A stretch of 64,000 nucleotides of DNA, from NCBI GenBank assembly GCA_000814665.1, contig JWIH01000025.1, positions 620,001 to 684,000 on the forward strand, given 5' to 3'. Source of the DNA: Pseudoalteromonas flavipulchra NCIMB 2033 = ATCC BAA-314 (GTDB lineage: Bacteria; Pseudomonadota; Gammaproteobacteria; Enterobacterales; Alteromonadaceae). The position numbers were made by a program, and so were the translations under genes. The notes beneath the pieces are model-generated. The model ran no database searches, was not told the DNA's origin, and saw only the letters and a list, made by a program, of their open reading frames with translations. Shown piece by piece: positions 43,817 to 53,866 of the stretch (position 1 is its first letter; each line of letters opens with the position of its first letter).

Positions 43817-44725
43817 TTAAGATTGACAATTTTGTTTGAGTGCTAACGACACTTTACTGCTTGGTGTCTTGCTTAGCGCATCGCAAATTGCCCATCCTGC
43901 TTTTGCTAGCCTTTCTAAATCAATTCCACACTCAATGCCAAGCCCTTGCAGCAAGTAAACTACATCCTCAGTGGCAACATTTCCTGACGCGCCTTTGGCG
44001 TAAGGGCAACCACCGAGACCTGCAACGGCGCTATCAACAGTTGCGATCCCCATTTGCAGGGCCGTGTGAATATTCGTTAATGCTTGTCCGTAGGTATCAT
44101 GGAAATGCACCGCAAGCTTGTCAGCAGGGATATGTTGCAGTAACAAGGTGAGCAGCTGCTGGACCTTTTTAGGCGTACCAACACCTATGGTGTCGCCTAG
44201 GCTGATTTCATAACAACCAAGTGACAACAATTGTTTACATACCGCTAAAACTTGCTCTGGTTGTACTTCACCTTGATATGGGCAACCAACCACGCAGCTA
44301 ACATAACCTCTTACTTTTATGTTGTTTTTTTGTGCAAGTTCAACAACGGGACGAAAGCGTTCAATACTTTGTTCAATCGTGCAGTTGATGTTTTTTTGCG
44401 TAAATGCCTCACTGGCGGCGGTAAAAATGGCAAATTCGTCGACCTGATTTTCTAGTGCAAGCTCTGCGCCTTTAAGGTTTGGCGTTAGGGCGCTTATTTC
44501 AACGCCTTCACTACGCTCAAAGCCTTGGATCACCGCAGCAGAATCGGCCATTTGTGGCACCCATTTGGGCGACACAAACGCGCCTGCTTCTATGTGCTTG
44601 AGACCAGCGTCTTTTAATGCGTTAACCAGCGCGATTTTAGCTTCTGTGGCAACACTGACCTCATTTTGTAAGCCGTCACGTGCGCCGACTTCTACAATTT
44701 TGACGTTAGCCGGATACTGAGACAT
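43817..44725 (-). CDS. liuE: Hydroxymethylglutaryl-CoA lyase
   Basis: A 302-residue HMG-CoA lyase, cleaving HMG-CoA to acetoacetate and acetyl-CoA, the last step of leucine breakdown. EVGARDGLQNEV is the family signature, with the catalytic cysteine loop in GLGGCPYAKGASGNVATEDV. It shares one base with the stop of liuD (TAATG), so it is coupled. The N-terminus MSQYPANVKI lacks a targeting sequence, as expected for bacteria. Confidence 0.93.
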   Translation of the reverse strand: MSQYPANVKIVEVGARDGLQNEVSVATEAKIALVNALKDAGLKHIEAGAFVSPKWVPQMADSAAVIQGFERSEGVEISALTPNLKGAELALENQVDEFAIFTAASEAFTQKNINCTIEQSIERFRPVVELAQKNNIKVRGYVSCVVGCPYQGEVQPEQVLAVCKQLLSLGCYEISLGDTIGVGTPKKVQQLLTLLLQHIPADKLAVHFHDTYGQALTNIHTALQMGIATVDSAVAGLGGCPYAKGASGNVATEDVVYLLQGLGIECGIDLERLAKAGWAICDALSKTPSSKVSLALKQNCQS

Positions 44726-46668
44726 TAGTCTTGCTCCTCAACAATCGCCAGCATATCGCCATGACTGACCAGCTCGCCTTCTGCAAAGCAGTATGAAGTG
44801 AGCGTGCCATCAAATGGTGCATTGAGCGTATATTCCATCTTCATGGCTTCGATTATCACCACGGCATCGCCTTTATTAACTTGGGTACCGACGGCTAACA
44901 AATGTTTAACCACGGTGCCGTTCAATGGCGCTGCCAGCGGTGCGGCTTCGTGCTCATGATCGCTAATGTAATGCTTTGACTTGAGTTCAACGGTATGCTG
45001 ATACGGGCCATACATAATGGTGATCGCGGCTTCGGTCACAATGGCACTGGCATGTACCCGTGCACCATCAATCACCACTGTCAACTGGTGTCCATTTAAT
45101 TCACATTCAACTTGGTGGATTTGCTCGTTAAACGAGACCTTCCAACCCCCCTGAGATTGATAGGCACAGGCGGTATGACCTGCAAATGGTAAATCCACTT
45201 TCGCGGTTTGGTTAAGCCTAAAGCCTAAGTTTCCCCACACCGTGTTTTTACATGGTTGTTGGTGGCTAAGATAGGCCGCACTTGCTAATAACACCATTTT
45301 ATCCAGCGGCGTATTCGATTGAGTTAATGCGTCAGTTTGCGTGTCGATAAAGTGGGTATCAGGCGCACCAGCTGTGAAAGTAGGGTGGCCTGCTAAGTGA
45401 TGCAAAAATGCAATGTTGGATTTTAAACCACACAGATGTACTTGCTCTAAACTCGATTTTAGCTTTAGTAACGCTTGTTCACGATTTTTGCCATGAACAA
45501 TAAGCTTTGCAATCATAGGGTCGTAAAATGGGCTGATCTCATCGCCTTGCTGCACGCCAGTGTCAATTCTTACGCCATCTTTGGCTTCTGGAAAGCTAAG
45601 GTGTGAAAGTACACCTGAAAACGGCATGAAGTTTTCTTCAGGGTCTTCTGCGTAAATACGCGCTTCAAAGCTATGACCAGATAACGAAACCTGCTCCTGG
45701 GTCAGCGGTAGCTGTTCACCCGCAGCAACCATCAGTTGCCACTCGACTAAATCGAGATCAGTTACCATTTCTGTCACTGGGTGCTCTACTTGCAGGCGAG
45801 TATTCATCTCCATAAAGAAGAACTCATCGCCACATAATAAGAATTCCACGGTACCTGCGCCGCGATAGTTAATCGCTTGCGCACAGCGTACTGCCGCTTC
45901 ACCCATAGCTTTGCGCATAGCATCACTCAAACCTGGCGCGGGCGCTTCTTCAATCACCTTTTGGTGACGACGCTGTAGTGAACAGTCTCTATCACCTAGG
46001 TAAACACAGTTACCGTGACTATCGGCAAAAACTTGTACTTCAACGTGACGAGGCTTATCAACAAAACGCTCAAGCAGTACTAAGTCATTGCCAAAACTCG
46101 CTGCAGCTTCACGTTTAGCACCATGTAGTGCCGACAAAAACTCGCTGCTTTCTCGTACCACGCGCATCCCTTTACCACCACCGCCGTAAGCGGCTTTGAT
46201 AAGTACCGGAAAGCCGATTTTTTCTGCTTCTGCTTGCAAGAAATCATCTTCTTGTTTGTCGCCATAATACCCCGGGACTAAGGGCACATTAGCGTCATGC
46301 ATGATTTCCTTGGCACGGGTCTTAGAACCCATCGCTTCAATAGAGCTTGCCAGCGGACCAATAAACGCAATGTTTGCCGCTTCACATGCTTTGGTGAATA
46401 CTTCATTTTCAGACAAAAAACCATAACCTGGGTGGATGCAATCGACGCCCGCCGCTTTGGCGACTTCAAGAATTCGGTCCGCAACCAAATAAGACTCTTT
46501 ACTTGGTGCCGGACCGATATGATAGGCTTCGTCAGCTGTTTTCACATGCATCGCATTGGCATCTGCATCAGAATAAACTGCCACTGTGGTTAGGCCCAAT
46601 TTCTTTGCGGTGCGCATCACGCGGCAGGCAATTTCACCACGGTTCGCGACTAGAATTTTAGTTAGCAT
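44725..46668 (-). CDS. liuD: 3-methylcrotonyl-CoA carboxylase, biotin-containing subunit
   Basis: A 647-residue alpha subunit. The N-terminal biotin carboxylase domain (LVANRGEIACRVMRTAKKLG, KAAYGGGGKGMRVV, EMNTRLQVEHPVTEM) is followed by a linker and the C-terminal biotinyl domain, with the biotinylated lysine in VIIEAMKMEYTL. It carboxylates biotin and passes CO2 to LiuB for the carboxylation of 3-methylcrotonyl-CoA. Fully present, with no truncation. Confidence 0.94.
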   Translation of the reverse strand: MLTKILVANRGEIACRVMRTAKKLGLTTVAVYSDADANAMHVKTADEAYHIGPAPSKESYLVADRILEVAKAAGVDCIHPGYGFLSENEVFTKACEAANIAFIGPLASSIEAMGSKTRAKEIMHDANVPLVPGYYGDKQEDDFLQAEAEKIGFPVLIKAAYGGGGKGMRVVRESSEFLSALHGAKREAAASFGNDLVLLERFVDKPRHVEVQVFADSHGNCVYLGDRDCSLQRRHQKVIEEAPAPGLSDAMRKAMGEAAVRCAQAINYRGAGTVEFLLCGDEFFFMEMNTRLQVEHPVTEMVTDLDLVEWQLMVAAGEQLPLTQEQVSLSGHSFEARIYAEDPEENFMPFSGVLSHLSFPEAKDGVRIDTGVQQGDEISPFYDPMIAKLIVHGKNREQALLKLKSSLEQVHLCGLKSNIAFLHHLAGHPTFTAGAPDTHFIDTQTDALTQSNTPLDKMVLLASAAYLSHQQPCKNTVWGNLGFRLNQTAKVDLPFAGHTACAYQSQGGWKVSFNEQIHQVECELNGHQLTVVIDGARVHASAIVTEAAITIMYGPYQHTVELKSKHYISDHEHEAAPLAAPLNGTVVKHLLAVGTQVNKGDAVVIIEAMKMEYTLNAPFDGTLTSYCFAEGELVSHGDMLAIVEEQD

Positions 46669-46676
46669 GTTGACTC

Positions 46677-47459
46677 CTATTCGCTTGCGGCGGTTTGCCA
46701 GCGTGGTGCTCGTTTATCGAAAAAGGCGCTAAGACCTTCTTGGCCTTCGTCACTTACTCTAATTTCAGCGATACGCTTTGCGGTATGGGCGATCAACGCT
46801 TCATTTATTTCTTTACCAGCAACTTCGCTGATCAGTGCTTTGGCGCTTTTCACAGCAGCAGGGCCATTGTTAAGTAAGGTATCGAGAAAATCCGCTTCGC
46901 TTTTTGCTAAATCATTGCTCAATTCGTGAATTAAACCCATTTCTAGCGCCTTTTCACCATCGAAGACTTCGGCTGTTAAAAAATAGCGTCGCGCTTGGCG
47001 CTCCCCAATGGCTTTAATGACATAAGGACTAATCACAGCCGGAATAAGACCAAGCTTGACTTCACTTAAACAAAATTTAGAGTTGTGCTCTGCAATGGCG
47101 ATATCACAACAGGCGATTAACCCAAGCGCACCGCCAAAAGCAGCACCTTGCACCAAACACAGCGTTGGGTGAGGGCAAGTGGCCAGCACTTGCATTAATT
47201 TAGCAAGTTCTAAAGAATCAGCGACGTTTTCGTCATAGTCGTTGTCTGCCATGGATTTCATCCACGCCAGATCAGCCCCCGCTGAAAAGTGTTTACCTTC
47301 GGTTTTTAATACCAGCGCTCTGACATCGAGGCCGCTGGCATATTCGATATTCTTAATGAGTTCGGCAATCACCTCCGCATTGAAGGCATTATGTTTTTCT
47401 GGGCGACTTAGCTCTAAAATCGCCACTTTGCTTTTTGTTATATTTAAAGTGACAGGCAT
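46677..47459 (-). CDS. liuC: 3-methylglutaconyl-CoA hydratase
   Basis: A 260-residue crotonase-family enzyme that hydrates 3-methylglutaconyl-CoA to HMG-CoA. It has the oxyanion-hole motif GKHFSAGADLAWM and QGAAFGGALGLIACCDIAIAE, with the later EVKLGLIPAVISP. The operon position between liuB and liuD identifies it as LiuC rather than another crotonase. The gap to liuD is 8 bases. Confidence 0.92.
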   Translation of the reverse strand: MPVTLNITKSKVAILELSRPEKHNAFNAEVIAELIKNIEYASGLDVRALVLKTEGKHFSAGADLAWMKSMADNDYDENVADSLELAKLMQVLATCPHPTLCLVQGAAFGGALGLIACCDIAIAEHNSKFCLSEVKLGLIPAVISPYVIKAIGERQARRYFLTAEVFDGEKALEMGLIHELSNDLAKSEADFLDTLLNNGPAAVKSAKALISEVAGKEINEALIAHTAKRIAEIRVSDEGQEGLSAFFDKRAPRWQTAASE

Positions 47460-47468
47460 AAGTGCTCC

Positions 47469-49076
47469 TTACATTCTGAAGACGCCAAATTTAGACTCTT
47501 TTTGCGGCGCATTGCTCGCAGCTTCTAAAGCAAGACCAAGTACTGTGCGCGTATCCGCAGGGTCGATAACGCCATCGTCCCAAAGCCTTGCGCTGGCATA
47601 GTATGGGTGTCCTTGCTTCTCGTATTGCTCGATAATTGGCTTTTTAAATTCGCTCACTTCGGCATCGCTCATGCTAAGGCCTTTACGCGCTAAACCATCT
47701 TGTTTAACCTGCGTTAATACGCCCGCAGCTTGCTCACCACCCATTACGGAGATCCGTGCGTTTGGCCACATCCACATCATGGTTGGCTCGTAGGCTCTAC
47801 CACACATGCCATAGTTACCAGCACCATATGAGCCACCAATCAATACAGTAAACTTAGGCACATCAGCACAGGAAACGGCAGTTACCATTTTCGCACCGTG
47901 CTTAGCAATACCTTCCGCTTCGTATTTTTGACCAACCATAAATCCAGTAATGTTCTGCAAAAACAGCAGCGGAATGTTGCGTTGTGCACAGAGTTGAATA
48001 AAGTGTGCGCCTTTTTGCGCGGATTCAGAAAAGAGAATACCGTTGTTTGCTACGATCCCTACAGGGTGACCATAAATCTCAGCAAAACCAGTCACGAGTG
48101 TTTCGCCGAAGTAGCGTTTAAATTCATCAAACTGAGAATCGTCCACGATACGGGCAATGACTTCGCGTACATCAAATGGTTTTTTCAGATCCGTACCAAC
48201 AATGCCATACACCTCACTGATGTCATAACGTGGTGGTTTGGCATCTTGCAGGAACGGGCGAGTAGGGCGCTGATGGTTAAGGCGTGACACGCACTGTCTT
48301 GCGATAGAAAGCGCATGCTCGTCATTTTCTGCATAGTGATCGGCTACACCTGAGACTTTACAGTGAACATCTGCGCCGCCTAAGTCTTCTGCACTCACTT
48401 CTTCACCCGTGGCCGCTTTAACAAGTGGTGGCCCTGCCAAGAAAATGGTGCCTTGTTCTTTGACGATAATACTTTCATCAGCCATCGCTGGTACATACGC
48501 GCCGCCAGCGGTGCATAACCCCATGACCACTGCGATTTGCGGGATCCCCTTTGCAGACATACGGGCTTGATTGTAGAAAATCCGACCAAAATGCAATTTA
48601 TCTGGGAATACTTCATCTTGCTCTGGCAAGTTCGCACCGCCAGAATCCACTAAATAAATACAAGGAAGATGGCAGCGCTCAGCGATTTCTTGCGCTCGTA
48701 GGTGTTTTTTTACAGTAATAGGGAAATAGGTTCCCCCTTTTACCGTCGCATCATTTGCCACAATCATGCATTCAACGCCTTTGACGCGTCCGATCCCGGC
48801 GACCACACCAGCACAAGGAATATCTTGCTCGTAAACGCCAAACGCGGCGAATTGGCCAATTTCTAAAAACGGCGAGCCCTCGTCAAGCAAGGTTTCAATT
48901 CGGTCACGGACAAATAATTTACCGCGACTTTGGTGACGGGCAATAAGCGCTTCACCACCGCCTTGGCTCAGTGTAGCGGCTTTATCTTTAAGATCAGCAA
49001 CCAGCGATGCCATTGCATCGCTGTTTGCCTTAAACTGGGGATCATGCGGATTAACCGCAGAATTTAGTACCGTCAT
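47469..49076 (-). CDS. liuB: 3-methylcrotonyl-CoA carboxylase, carboxyltransferase subunit
   Basis: A 535-residue carboxyltransferase subunit, partner of LiuD. The conserved VMGLCTAGGAYVPAMADESIIV and MWMWPNARISVMGGEQAAGVL belong to the biotin-dependent carboxyltransferase fold. It sits 9 bases after liuA. The length matches the family. Confidence 0.94.
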   Translation of the reverse strand: MTVLNSAVNPHDPQFKANSDAMASLVADLKDKAATLSQGGGEALIARHQSRGKLFVRDRIETLLDEGSPFLEIGQFAAFGVYEQDIPCAGVVAGIGRVKGVECMIVANDATVKGGTYFPITVKKHLRAQEIAERCHLPCIYLVDSGGANLPEQDEVFPDKLHFGRIFYNQARMSAKGIPQIAVVMGLCTAGGAYVPAMADESIIVKEQGTIFLAGPPLVKAATGEEVSAEDLGGADVHCKVSGVADHYAENDEHALSIARQCVSRLNHQRPTRPFLQDAKPPRYDISEVYGIVGTDLKKPFDVREVIARIVDDSQFDEFKRYFGETLVTGFAEIYGHPVGIVANNGILFSESAQKGAHFIQLCAQRNIPLLFLQNITGFMVGQKYEAEGIAKHGAKMVTAVSCADVPKFTVLIGGSYGAGNYGMCGRAYEPTMMWMWPNARISVMGGEQAAGVLTQVKQDGLARKGLSMSDAEVSEFKKPIIEQYEKQGHPYYASARLWDDGVIDPADTRTVLGLALEAASNAPQKESKFGVFRM

Positions 49077-49085
49077 GTAGCACTC

Positions 49086-50261
49086 CTAGCGACTTTCGTT
49101 GAATAGCTCACGTCCGATAAGCATACGGCGGATCTCAGACGTACCAGCGCCAATTTCATAAAGCTTGGCATCGCGAAGTAGTCGGCCTGTAGGATATTCA
49201 TTGATATAACCGTTTCCGCCTAGTAGCTGAATGGCATCAAGTGCAAGTTTGGTTGCAAGTTCTGCGGCATACAAAATCGCTCCAGCAGCATCTTTACGAG
49301 TGGTTTCACCACGGTCACAGGCTTTTGCCACGGTATAAACGTATGAACGTGCGGCGTTCATTTGCGTGTACATGTCAGCAACTTTGCCCTGCACCAGCTG
49401 GAATTCACCGATGGATTGGTTAAATTGTTTACGCTCGTGAATATAAGGTACTACCACATCCATACAAGCCTGCATAATACCAAGCGGACCGCCTGCCAAT
49501 ACCACACGCTCGTAGTCTAGGCCACTCATGAGTACCTTAACGCCTTCGTTGTATTCGCCAAGGATGTTTTCTGCAGGTACTTCGCAGTTTTCGAATACCA
49601 GCTCACAGGTGTTTGAACCACGCATTCCAAGTTTGTCTAACTTTTGTGCCGTTGAAAAACCAGGGAAGCTTTTTTCGACGATAAAGGCTGTGATCCCGCG
49701 AGGGCCTGCATTGGTATCCGTTTTTGCGTAAATCACAAAAACTTCGGCATCTGGACCATTGGTGATCCACATTTTATTACCGTTTAGGATGAACTTGTCA
49801 CCTTGCTTTTCAGCACGCAGTTTCATTGAAACCACGTCAGAGCCAGCATTGGGCTCACTCATTGCTAGTGCACCGATGTGTTCACCGCTGATAAGTTTTG
49901 GTAGATACTTTTCTTTTTGGGCTTGGTTACCGTTACGGTTAATTTGGTTTACACATAGGTTTGAGTGTGCGCCGTAGCTTAAGCCAATTGATGCACTCGC
50001 ACGGCTTATCTCTTCCATTGCGATAACGTGTTCAAGATAACCCATGTTTGAGCCGCCAAATTCTTCAGCGACGGTGATCCCAAGTAGGCCCATTTCGCCA
50101 AACTTTGGCCACATTTCGTTTGGAAATGCATTTTCTTGATCTGTTTTTTCAGCAAGTGGGGCAATTTCACTGGTCGCAAAGCTATTCACATGATCACGGA
50201 TCATGTCTGCTGTTTCGCCTAGTCCAAAGTTTAATTCTTTATATAAAGATACTGTGCTCAT
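49086..50261 (-). CDS. liuA: Isovaleryl-CoA dehydrogenase
   Basis: A 391-residue acyl-CoA dehydrogenase of the leucine pathway, oxidising isovaleryl-CoA to 3-methylcrotonyl-CoA. It shows LAMSEPNAGSDVVSMKLRA, FEYGAGTSEIRRMLIGREL-type C-terminus (EIGAGTSEIRRMLIGREL) and LDAIQLLGGNGYINEYPTGRLLRDAKL. It is the first catabolic gene after liuR and is separated from it by 24 bases, so the operon is autoregulated. Confidence 0.94.
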   Translation of the reverse strand: MSTVSLYKELNFGLGETADMIRDHVNSFATSEIAPLAEKTDQENAFPNEMWPKFGEMGLLGITVAEEFGGSNMGYLEHVIAMEEISRASASIGLSYGAHSNLCVNQINRNGNQAQKEKYLPKLISGEHIGALAMSEPNAGSDVVSMKLRAEKQGDKFILNGNKMWITNGPDAEVFVIYAKTDTNAGPRGITAFIVEKSFPGFSTAQKLDKLGMRGSNTCELVFENCEVPAENILGEYNEGVKVLMSGLDYERVVLAGGPLGIMQACMDVVVPYIHERKQFNQSIGEFQLVQGKVADMYTQMNAARSYVYTVAKACDRGETTRKDAAGAILYAAELATKLALDAIQLLGGNGYINEYPTGRLLRDAKLYEIGAGTSEIRRMLIGRELFNESR

Positions 50262-50285
50262 CGGTATTCATCCTGTTGTGAGAGT

Positions 50286-50678
50286 TTATTTTTCGAGCTC
50301 GTGTAGGGTGTCGCGACAACGGCGCTCAGCCGTCACCAGTTCCATTAAGACAACTTTAATGTCGTCCATCTGTTGGCTTAAGTCGGCTTTTTTCTCTTCA
50401 ATGAGTTGCAACATGGTTTTAAGTTGCTTTTCGCTCGATTTGTCGGCGTCGTAAAGCTCAAATAGTCGGCCAGTTTCAGCAAGTGTAAAACCAAGACGTT
50501 TTCCGCGAAGGATCAGTTTTAATCGAACTTTGTCACGTTTTGAGTAAATACGCGTTTGTCCTTGGCGCCTAGGAGAAAGGAGTCCTTGGTCTTCGTAAAA
50601 ACGAATACTGCGAGTAGTAATATCAAATTCTTTAGCTAACTCGCTGATTGAATAGGTAGGTTCATTAATTTCTTGCAT
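50286..50678 (-). CDS. liuR: LiuR, MerR-family regulator of branched-chain acyl-CoA catabolism
   Basis: A 130-residue MerR-type regulator. The N-terminal HTH YSISELAKEFDITTRSIRFYEDQGLL is followed by a coiled-coil and a short effector region (ELVTAERRCRDTLHELEK). LiuR controls liu operons and related acyl-CoA genes in many gammaproteobacteria. It heads the operon it should regulate, with two LiuR-like sites upstream. Confidence 0.93.
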   Translation of the reverse strand: MQEINEPTYSISELAKEFDITTRSIRFYEDQGLLSPRRQGQTRIYSKRDKVRLKLILRGKRLGFTLAETGRLFELYDADKSSEKQLKTMLQLIEEKKADLSQQMDDIKVVLMELVTAERRCRDTLHELEK

Positions 50679-50724
50679 TTTTATTTACACTTACAACGTC
50701 ACTGATTAGACCAATATAAGTGAA

Positions 50725-50742
50725 GTTTACGTAAAGGTAAAG
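50725..50742 (-). promoter_or_regulatory. LiuR-like site and promoter region for the liu operon
   Basis: GTTTACGTAAAGGTAAAG on the plus strand. On the minus strand it reads CTTTACCTTTACGTAAAC, resembling the LiuR consensus with a TTTACGTAAA core, followed by TATATT 17 bp from TTTACC. It lies about 50 bp before liuR. Confidence 0.7.
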
Positions 50743-50900
50743 TGAGAATAGCAGATCCTTCTTTAGTCTTATAAAAGGAATAATCTGTCCGTTCGAATTG
50801 TCATCAAATCTTCATTACAGCCAGAGAAAATAAGCCTTGGAAACAAATTTGTGCAAGTTAGCTTTACACTTTCACTGATCTCGTTTGGCTTGATTTTAGA

Positions 50901-50922
50901 TTTACGTTGGCGTAAACGTAAA
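50901..50922 (+). promoter_or_regulatory. LiuR-like site and promoter region for the divergent thiolase operon
   Basis: TTTACGTTGGCGTAAACGTAAA matches the LiuR consensus TTTACGTAAACGTAAA more closely. TATTAT directly downstream (50923-50928) is a plausible -10, so LiuR would overlap the thiolase promoter. Confidence 0.7.
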
Positions 50923-50993
50923 TATTATGTATGCTCGAATACAGAGTTAATTTTTAACAAGCCCGAGATTGGCTTGTAAACAGGAGTTTTGCA

Positions 50994-52172
50994 ATGAGTA
51001 ACGAAGCTGTTGTCATCGTCGCTGCTAAGCGTACACCAATGGGTGGCTTTATGGGAAGCCTATCTGACGCAACCGCGACAGACTTAGGTGCGACTGCAAT
51101 TAAAGCAGTAATGAATGAAACAGGTCTTAGTGACGCGAGTATAGACGAAGTTATCATGGGCTGTGTCTTACCAGCAGGCCTTGGTCAAGCGCCAGCGCGT
51201 CAAGCGATGCTACATGCGGGCCTCGCACGCTCGACGGGAGCGACGACAATTAACAAGGTGTGCGGCTCGGGTCTAAAAGCGGCGATGTTCGCGCATGATC
51301 TCATCCGCTCAGGTAGCATTAATTCTGCTATCGCTGGCGGCATGGAAAGCATGACTAACTCACCTTACTTTATTCCAAAAGCCCGTGGCGGAATGCGCAT
51401 GGGTCATGGCGAAATCAAAGACCATATGATGGCTGATGGCTTAGAAGATGCTTATGACAATAAAGCGATGGGTTGTTTCGCACAAGCTACCGCTGATGAA
51501 TATGGCATTACCCGCGAGCACATGGATGAATTTGCACTTGGCTCACTAAGTAAAGCAAACGCCGCAATCGAAAATGGCAGCTTTGGCAATGAAATTGCCC
51601 CTCATGTGATGAGTACGCGTAAGGGGGATGTTGAGGTTAATACTGACGAGCAACCAGGTAACGCGCGTCCAGACAAAATTCCATCACTTCGTCCAGCATT
51701 TAAAAAAGACGGCACTATCACTGCTGCCAACTCCTCGTCTATTTCTGACGGTGCAGCAGCGCTGATTTTAATGAGTGAATCAGAAGCGAAAAAGCACGGT
51801 TTGACACCTCTTTGTAAGATTGTTGCCCATGCAACTCATTCACAAGCTCCCGCTGAATTTACCGTGGCACCAGTCGGTGCGATGAATAAGCTGCTTGAAA
51901 AAGCAGGTTGGTCGACAGCAGACGTTGACCTTTGGGAAATCAACGAAGCGTTTGCCATGGTGACTATGTTGGCTATCAACGAAATGCAGTTAGATAGCAA
52001 CAAAGTCAACGTCAACGGTGGTGCTTGTGCATTAGGTCACCCAATCGGTGCAAGCGGTGCACGCATCTTAGTTACACTTATCCATGCACTAAAAAACCGC
52101 GGCTTATCAAAAGGCGTAGCGTCACTATGTATCGGTGGTGGTGAAGCTGTAGCGCTCGCGGTAGAAGTGTAA
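50994..52172 (+). CDS. Acetyl-CoA C-acetyltransferase (thiolase)
   Basis: A 392-residue thiolase. The nucleophilic cysteine is in INKVCGSGLKA, and the second set in NVNGGACALGHPIGASGARIL and SLCIGGGEAVALA. It is divergent from liuR and should cleave acetoacetyl-CoA from the liu pathway, or ketoacyl-CoAs from the mms branch. The family cannot be distinguished further from sequence alone. Confidence 0.93.
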   Translation: MSNEAVVIVAAKRTPMGGFMGSLSDATATDLGATAIKAVMNETGLSDASIDEVIMGCVLPAGLGQAPARQAMLHAGLARSTGATTINKVCGSGLKAAMFAHDLIRSGSINSAIAGGMESMTNSPYFIPKARGGMRMGHGEIKDHMMADGLEDAYDNKAMGCFAQATADEYGITREHMDEFALGSLSKANAAIENGSFGNEIAPHVMSTRKGDVEVNTDEQPGNARPDKIPSLRPAFKKDGTITAANSSSISDGAAALILMSESEAKKHGLTPLCKIVAHATHSQAPAEFTVAPVGAMNKLLEKAGWSTADVDLWEINEAFAMVTMLAINEMQLDSNKVNVNGGACALGHPIGASGARILVTLIHALKNRGLSKGVASLCIGGGEAVALAVEV

Positions 52173-52268
52173 GTTACTGCAATTTATTTCGTTCAAGGGG
52201 CGCTGCGTTTTCCATAATTCTAATCATTCACGCAGCGCATAAACTCGTTTTATGGGGAGGAGTGCTTC

Positions 52269-53759
52269 ATGCACCAAGTACCTTTATACATCAACGGTGA
52301 ATTTTCACAGTCTCAGTCTGACAAATGGTTAGACGTTGTTAATCCGGCTAATCAAGAAGTATTAGCAAAAGTACCTTGTGCTACTAACGAAGAAGTACAA
52401 GCTGCAATTCATTCAGCTCAAGAAGCATTTAAAACGTGGCGTAATGTTCCGGTAACTGAGCGTGCGCGAATTATGATGCGTTATGCAGCGCTTCTTAAAG
52501 AGCATCAAGAAGAAATCGCAACCATCATTTGCCATGAACTAGGCAAAACTTTTGAAGATGCGAAAGGTGATGTATGGCGTGGTATTGAAGTGGTTGAGCA
52601 AGCATGTAATGCCCCTTCAATGATGATGGGCGAGACGGTAGAAAACGTTGCCCGAAATATCGACACCTATTCATATACCCAACCGCTAGGCGTTTGTGCG
52701 GGTATTACGCCATTTAACTTCCCAGCAATGATCCCGCTGTGGATGTTCCCAATGGCAATTGTATGCGGCAACACCTTTGTACTTAAGCCATCAGAGCAAG
52801 ATCCACTAACGCCAATGCGCTTGGTTGAATTGTTTGAAGAAGCCGGTGCACCAAAAGGCGTACTACAGGTAGTACACGGTAGTAAGGATCAGGTTGACCA
52901 AATCCTTGAAGCGCCGGAAATTCGCGCGATTTCTTTCGTGGGTTCTTGTGGTGTCGGTCAGTACATTTACAGCAAAGGTACGCAAAATCTCAAACGCGTT
53001 CAAGCGTGTGTTGGTGCGAAAAACCACATGGTTATCATGCCAGATGCGAAAAAAGAACAAGTGATCAATAACCTGGTTGGCTCTTCGGTCGGTGCGGGTG
53101 GTCAGCGTTGTATGGGGATCTCAGTTGCTGTGTTTGTTGGGCAATCACAACAGTGGGTAGAGGAACTAAAAGACGCAATGGCGAAGGTTCGTCCTGGCGT
53201 TTGGGATGACCCTGAAGCCGCTTATGGTCCGCAAACGACGCCGCAGGCTAAAGCGCGCATTCTGTCGCTGATCGACAGTGGTAAGCAGCAAGGCGCAACG
53301 TGTTTGCTAGACGGTTCTGATTTTACAGTTGAGGGTTATGAAAATGGTAACTGGGTAGGTCCAACCCTGTTTTCAAACGTCACAACTGAAATGGATATCT
53401 ACAAAGAAGAAATCTTTGGCCCAGTCCTTTGTTGTGTATTTGTCGATAGTTTAGATGAAGCAATTACGCTTATTAATAACAACCCATACGGCAACGGCAC
53501 CTCATTATTCACTGCAAGCGGTGGCGCAGCACGTAAGTTCCAGCGTGAAATCGAAGTGGGTCAGGTCGGCATTAATATTCCTATTCCTGTGCCATTGCCG
53601 TTCTTCTCATTTACCGGTTGGAAGAATTCATTCTACGGTGACCAACACACCTACGGTAAGCAAGGCGTGCGTTTCTATACAGAAACTAAAACGATTACCT
53701 CACGTTGGTTTGACGATGAGGCTGTCAGTGGTCCAAATATGAGTATCAACCTTAGATAA
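52269..53759 (+). CDS. mmsA: Methylmalonate-semialdehyde dehydrogenase (acylating)
   Basis: A 496-residue aldehyde dehydrogenase forming propionyl-CoA from methylmalonate semialdehyde, the end of valine breakdown. The nucleophile is in GAGGQRCMGISVAVFVG, and FVGSCGVGQYIYSKGTQNLKR fits the NAD-binding site. C-terminal FSFTGWKNSFYGDQHTYGKQG is characteristic. GGAGG precedes the ATG. Confidence 0.94.
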   Translation: MHQVPLYINGEFSQSQSDKWLDVVNPANQEVLAKVPCATNEEVQAAIHSAQEAFKTWRNVPVTERARIMMRYAALLKEHQEEIATIICHELGKTFEDAKGDVWRGIEVVEQACNAPSMMMGETVENVARNIDTYSYTQPLGVCAGITPFNFPAMIPLWMFPMAIVCGNTFVLKPSEQDPLTPMRLVELFEEAGAPKGVLQVVHGSKDQVDQILEAPEIRAISFVGSCGVGQYIYSKGTQNLKRVQACVGAKNHMVIMPDAKKEQVINNLVGSSVGAGGQRCMGISVAVFVGQSQQWVEELKDAMAKVRPGVWDDPEAAYGPQTTPQAKARILSLIDSGKQQGATCLLDGSDFTVEGYENGNWVGPTLFSNVTTEMDIYKEEIFGPVLCCVFVDSLDEAITLINNNPYGNGTSLFTASGGAARKFQREIEVGQVGINIPIPVPLPFFSFTGWKNSFYGDQHTYGKQGVRFYTETKTITSRWFDDEAVSGPNMSINLR

Positions 53760-53866
53760 CTCATATTGCATAGCGTGCTCTGCAGGGGGTGCACGCTATT
53801 TTTTACCAAAACGATAAGAATTACCGACACATATTCAGGGTGTCAGAACAGCAAGAGAGGTCTAGC

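Noticed and set aside
47898..48287. 129-residue plus-strand ORF within liuB
   Set aside because: It lies antisense to a strongly conserved carboxyltransferase and has no ribosome site or family resemblance.
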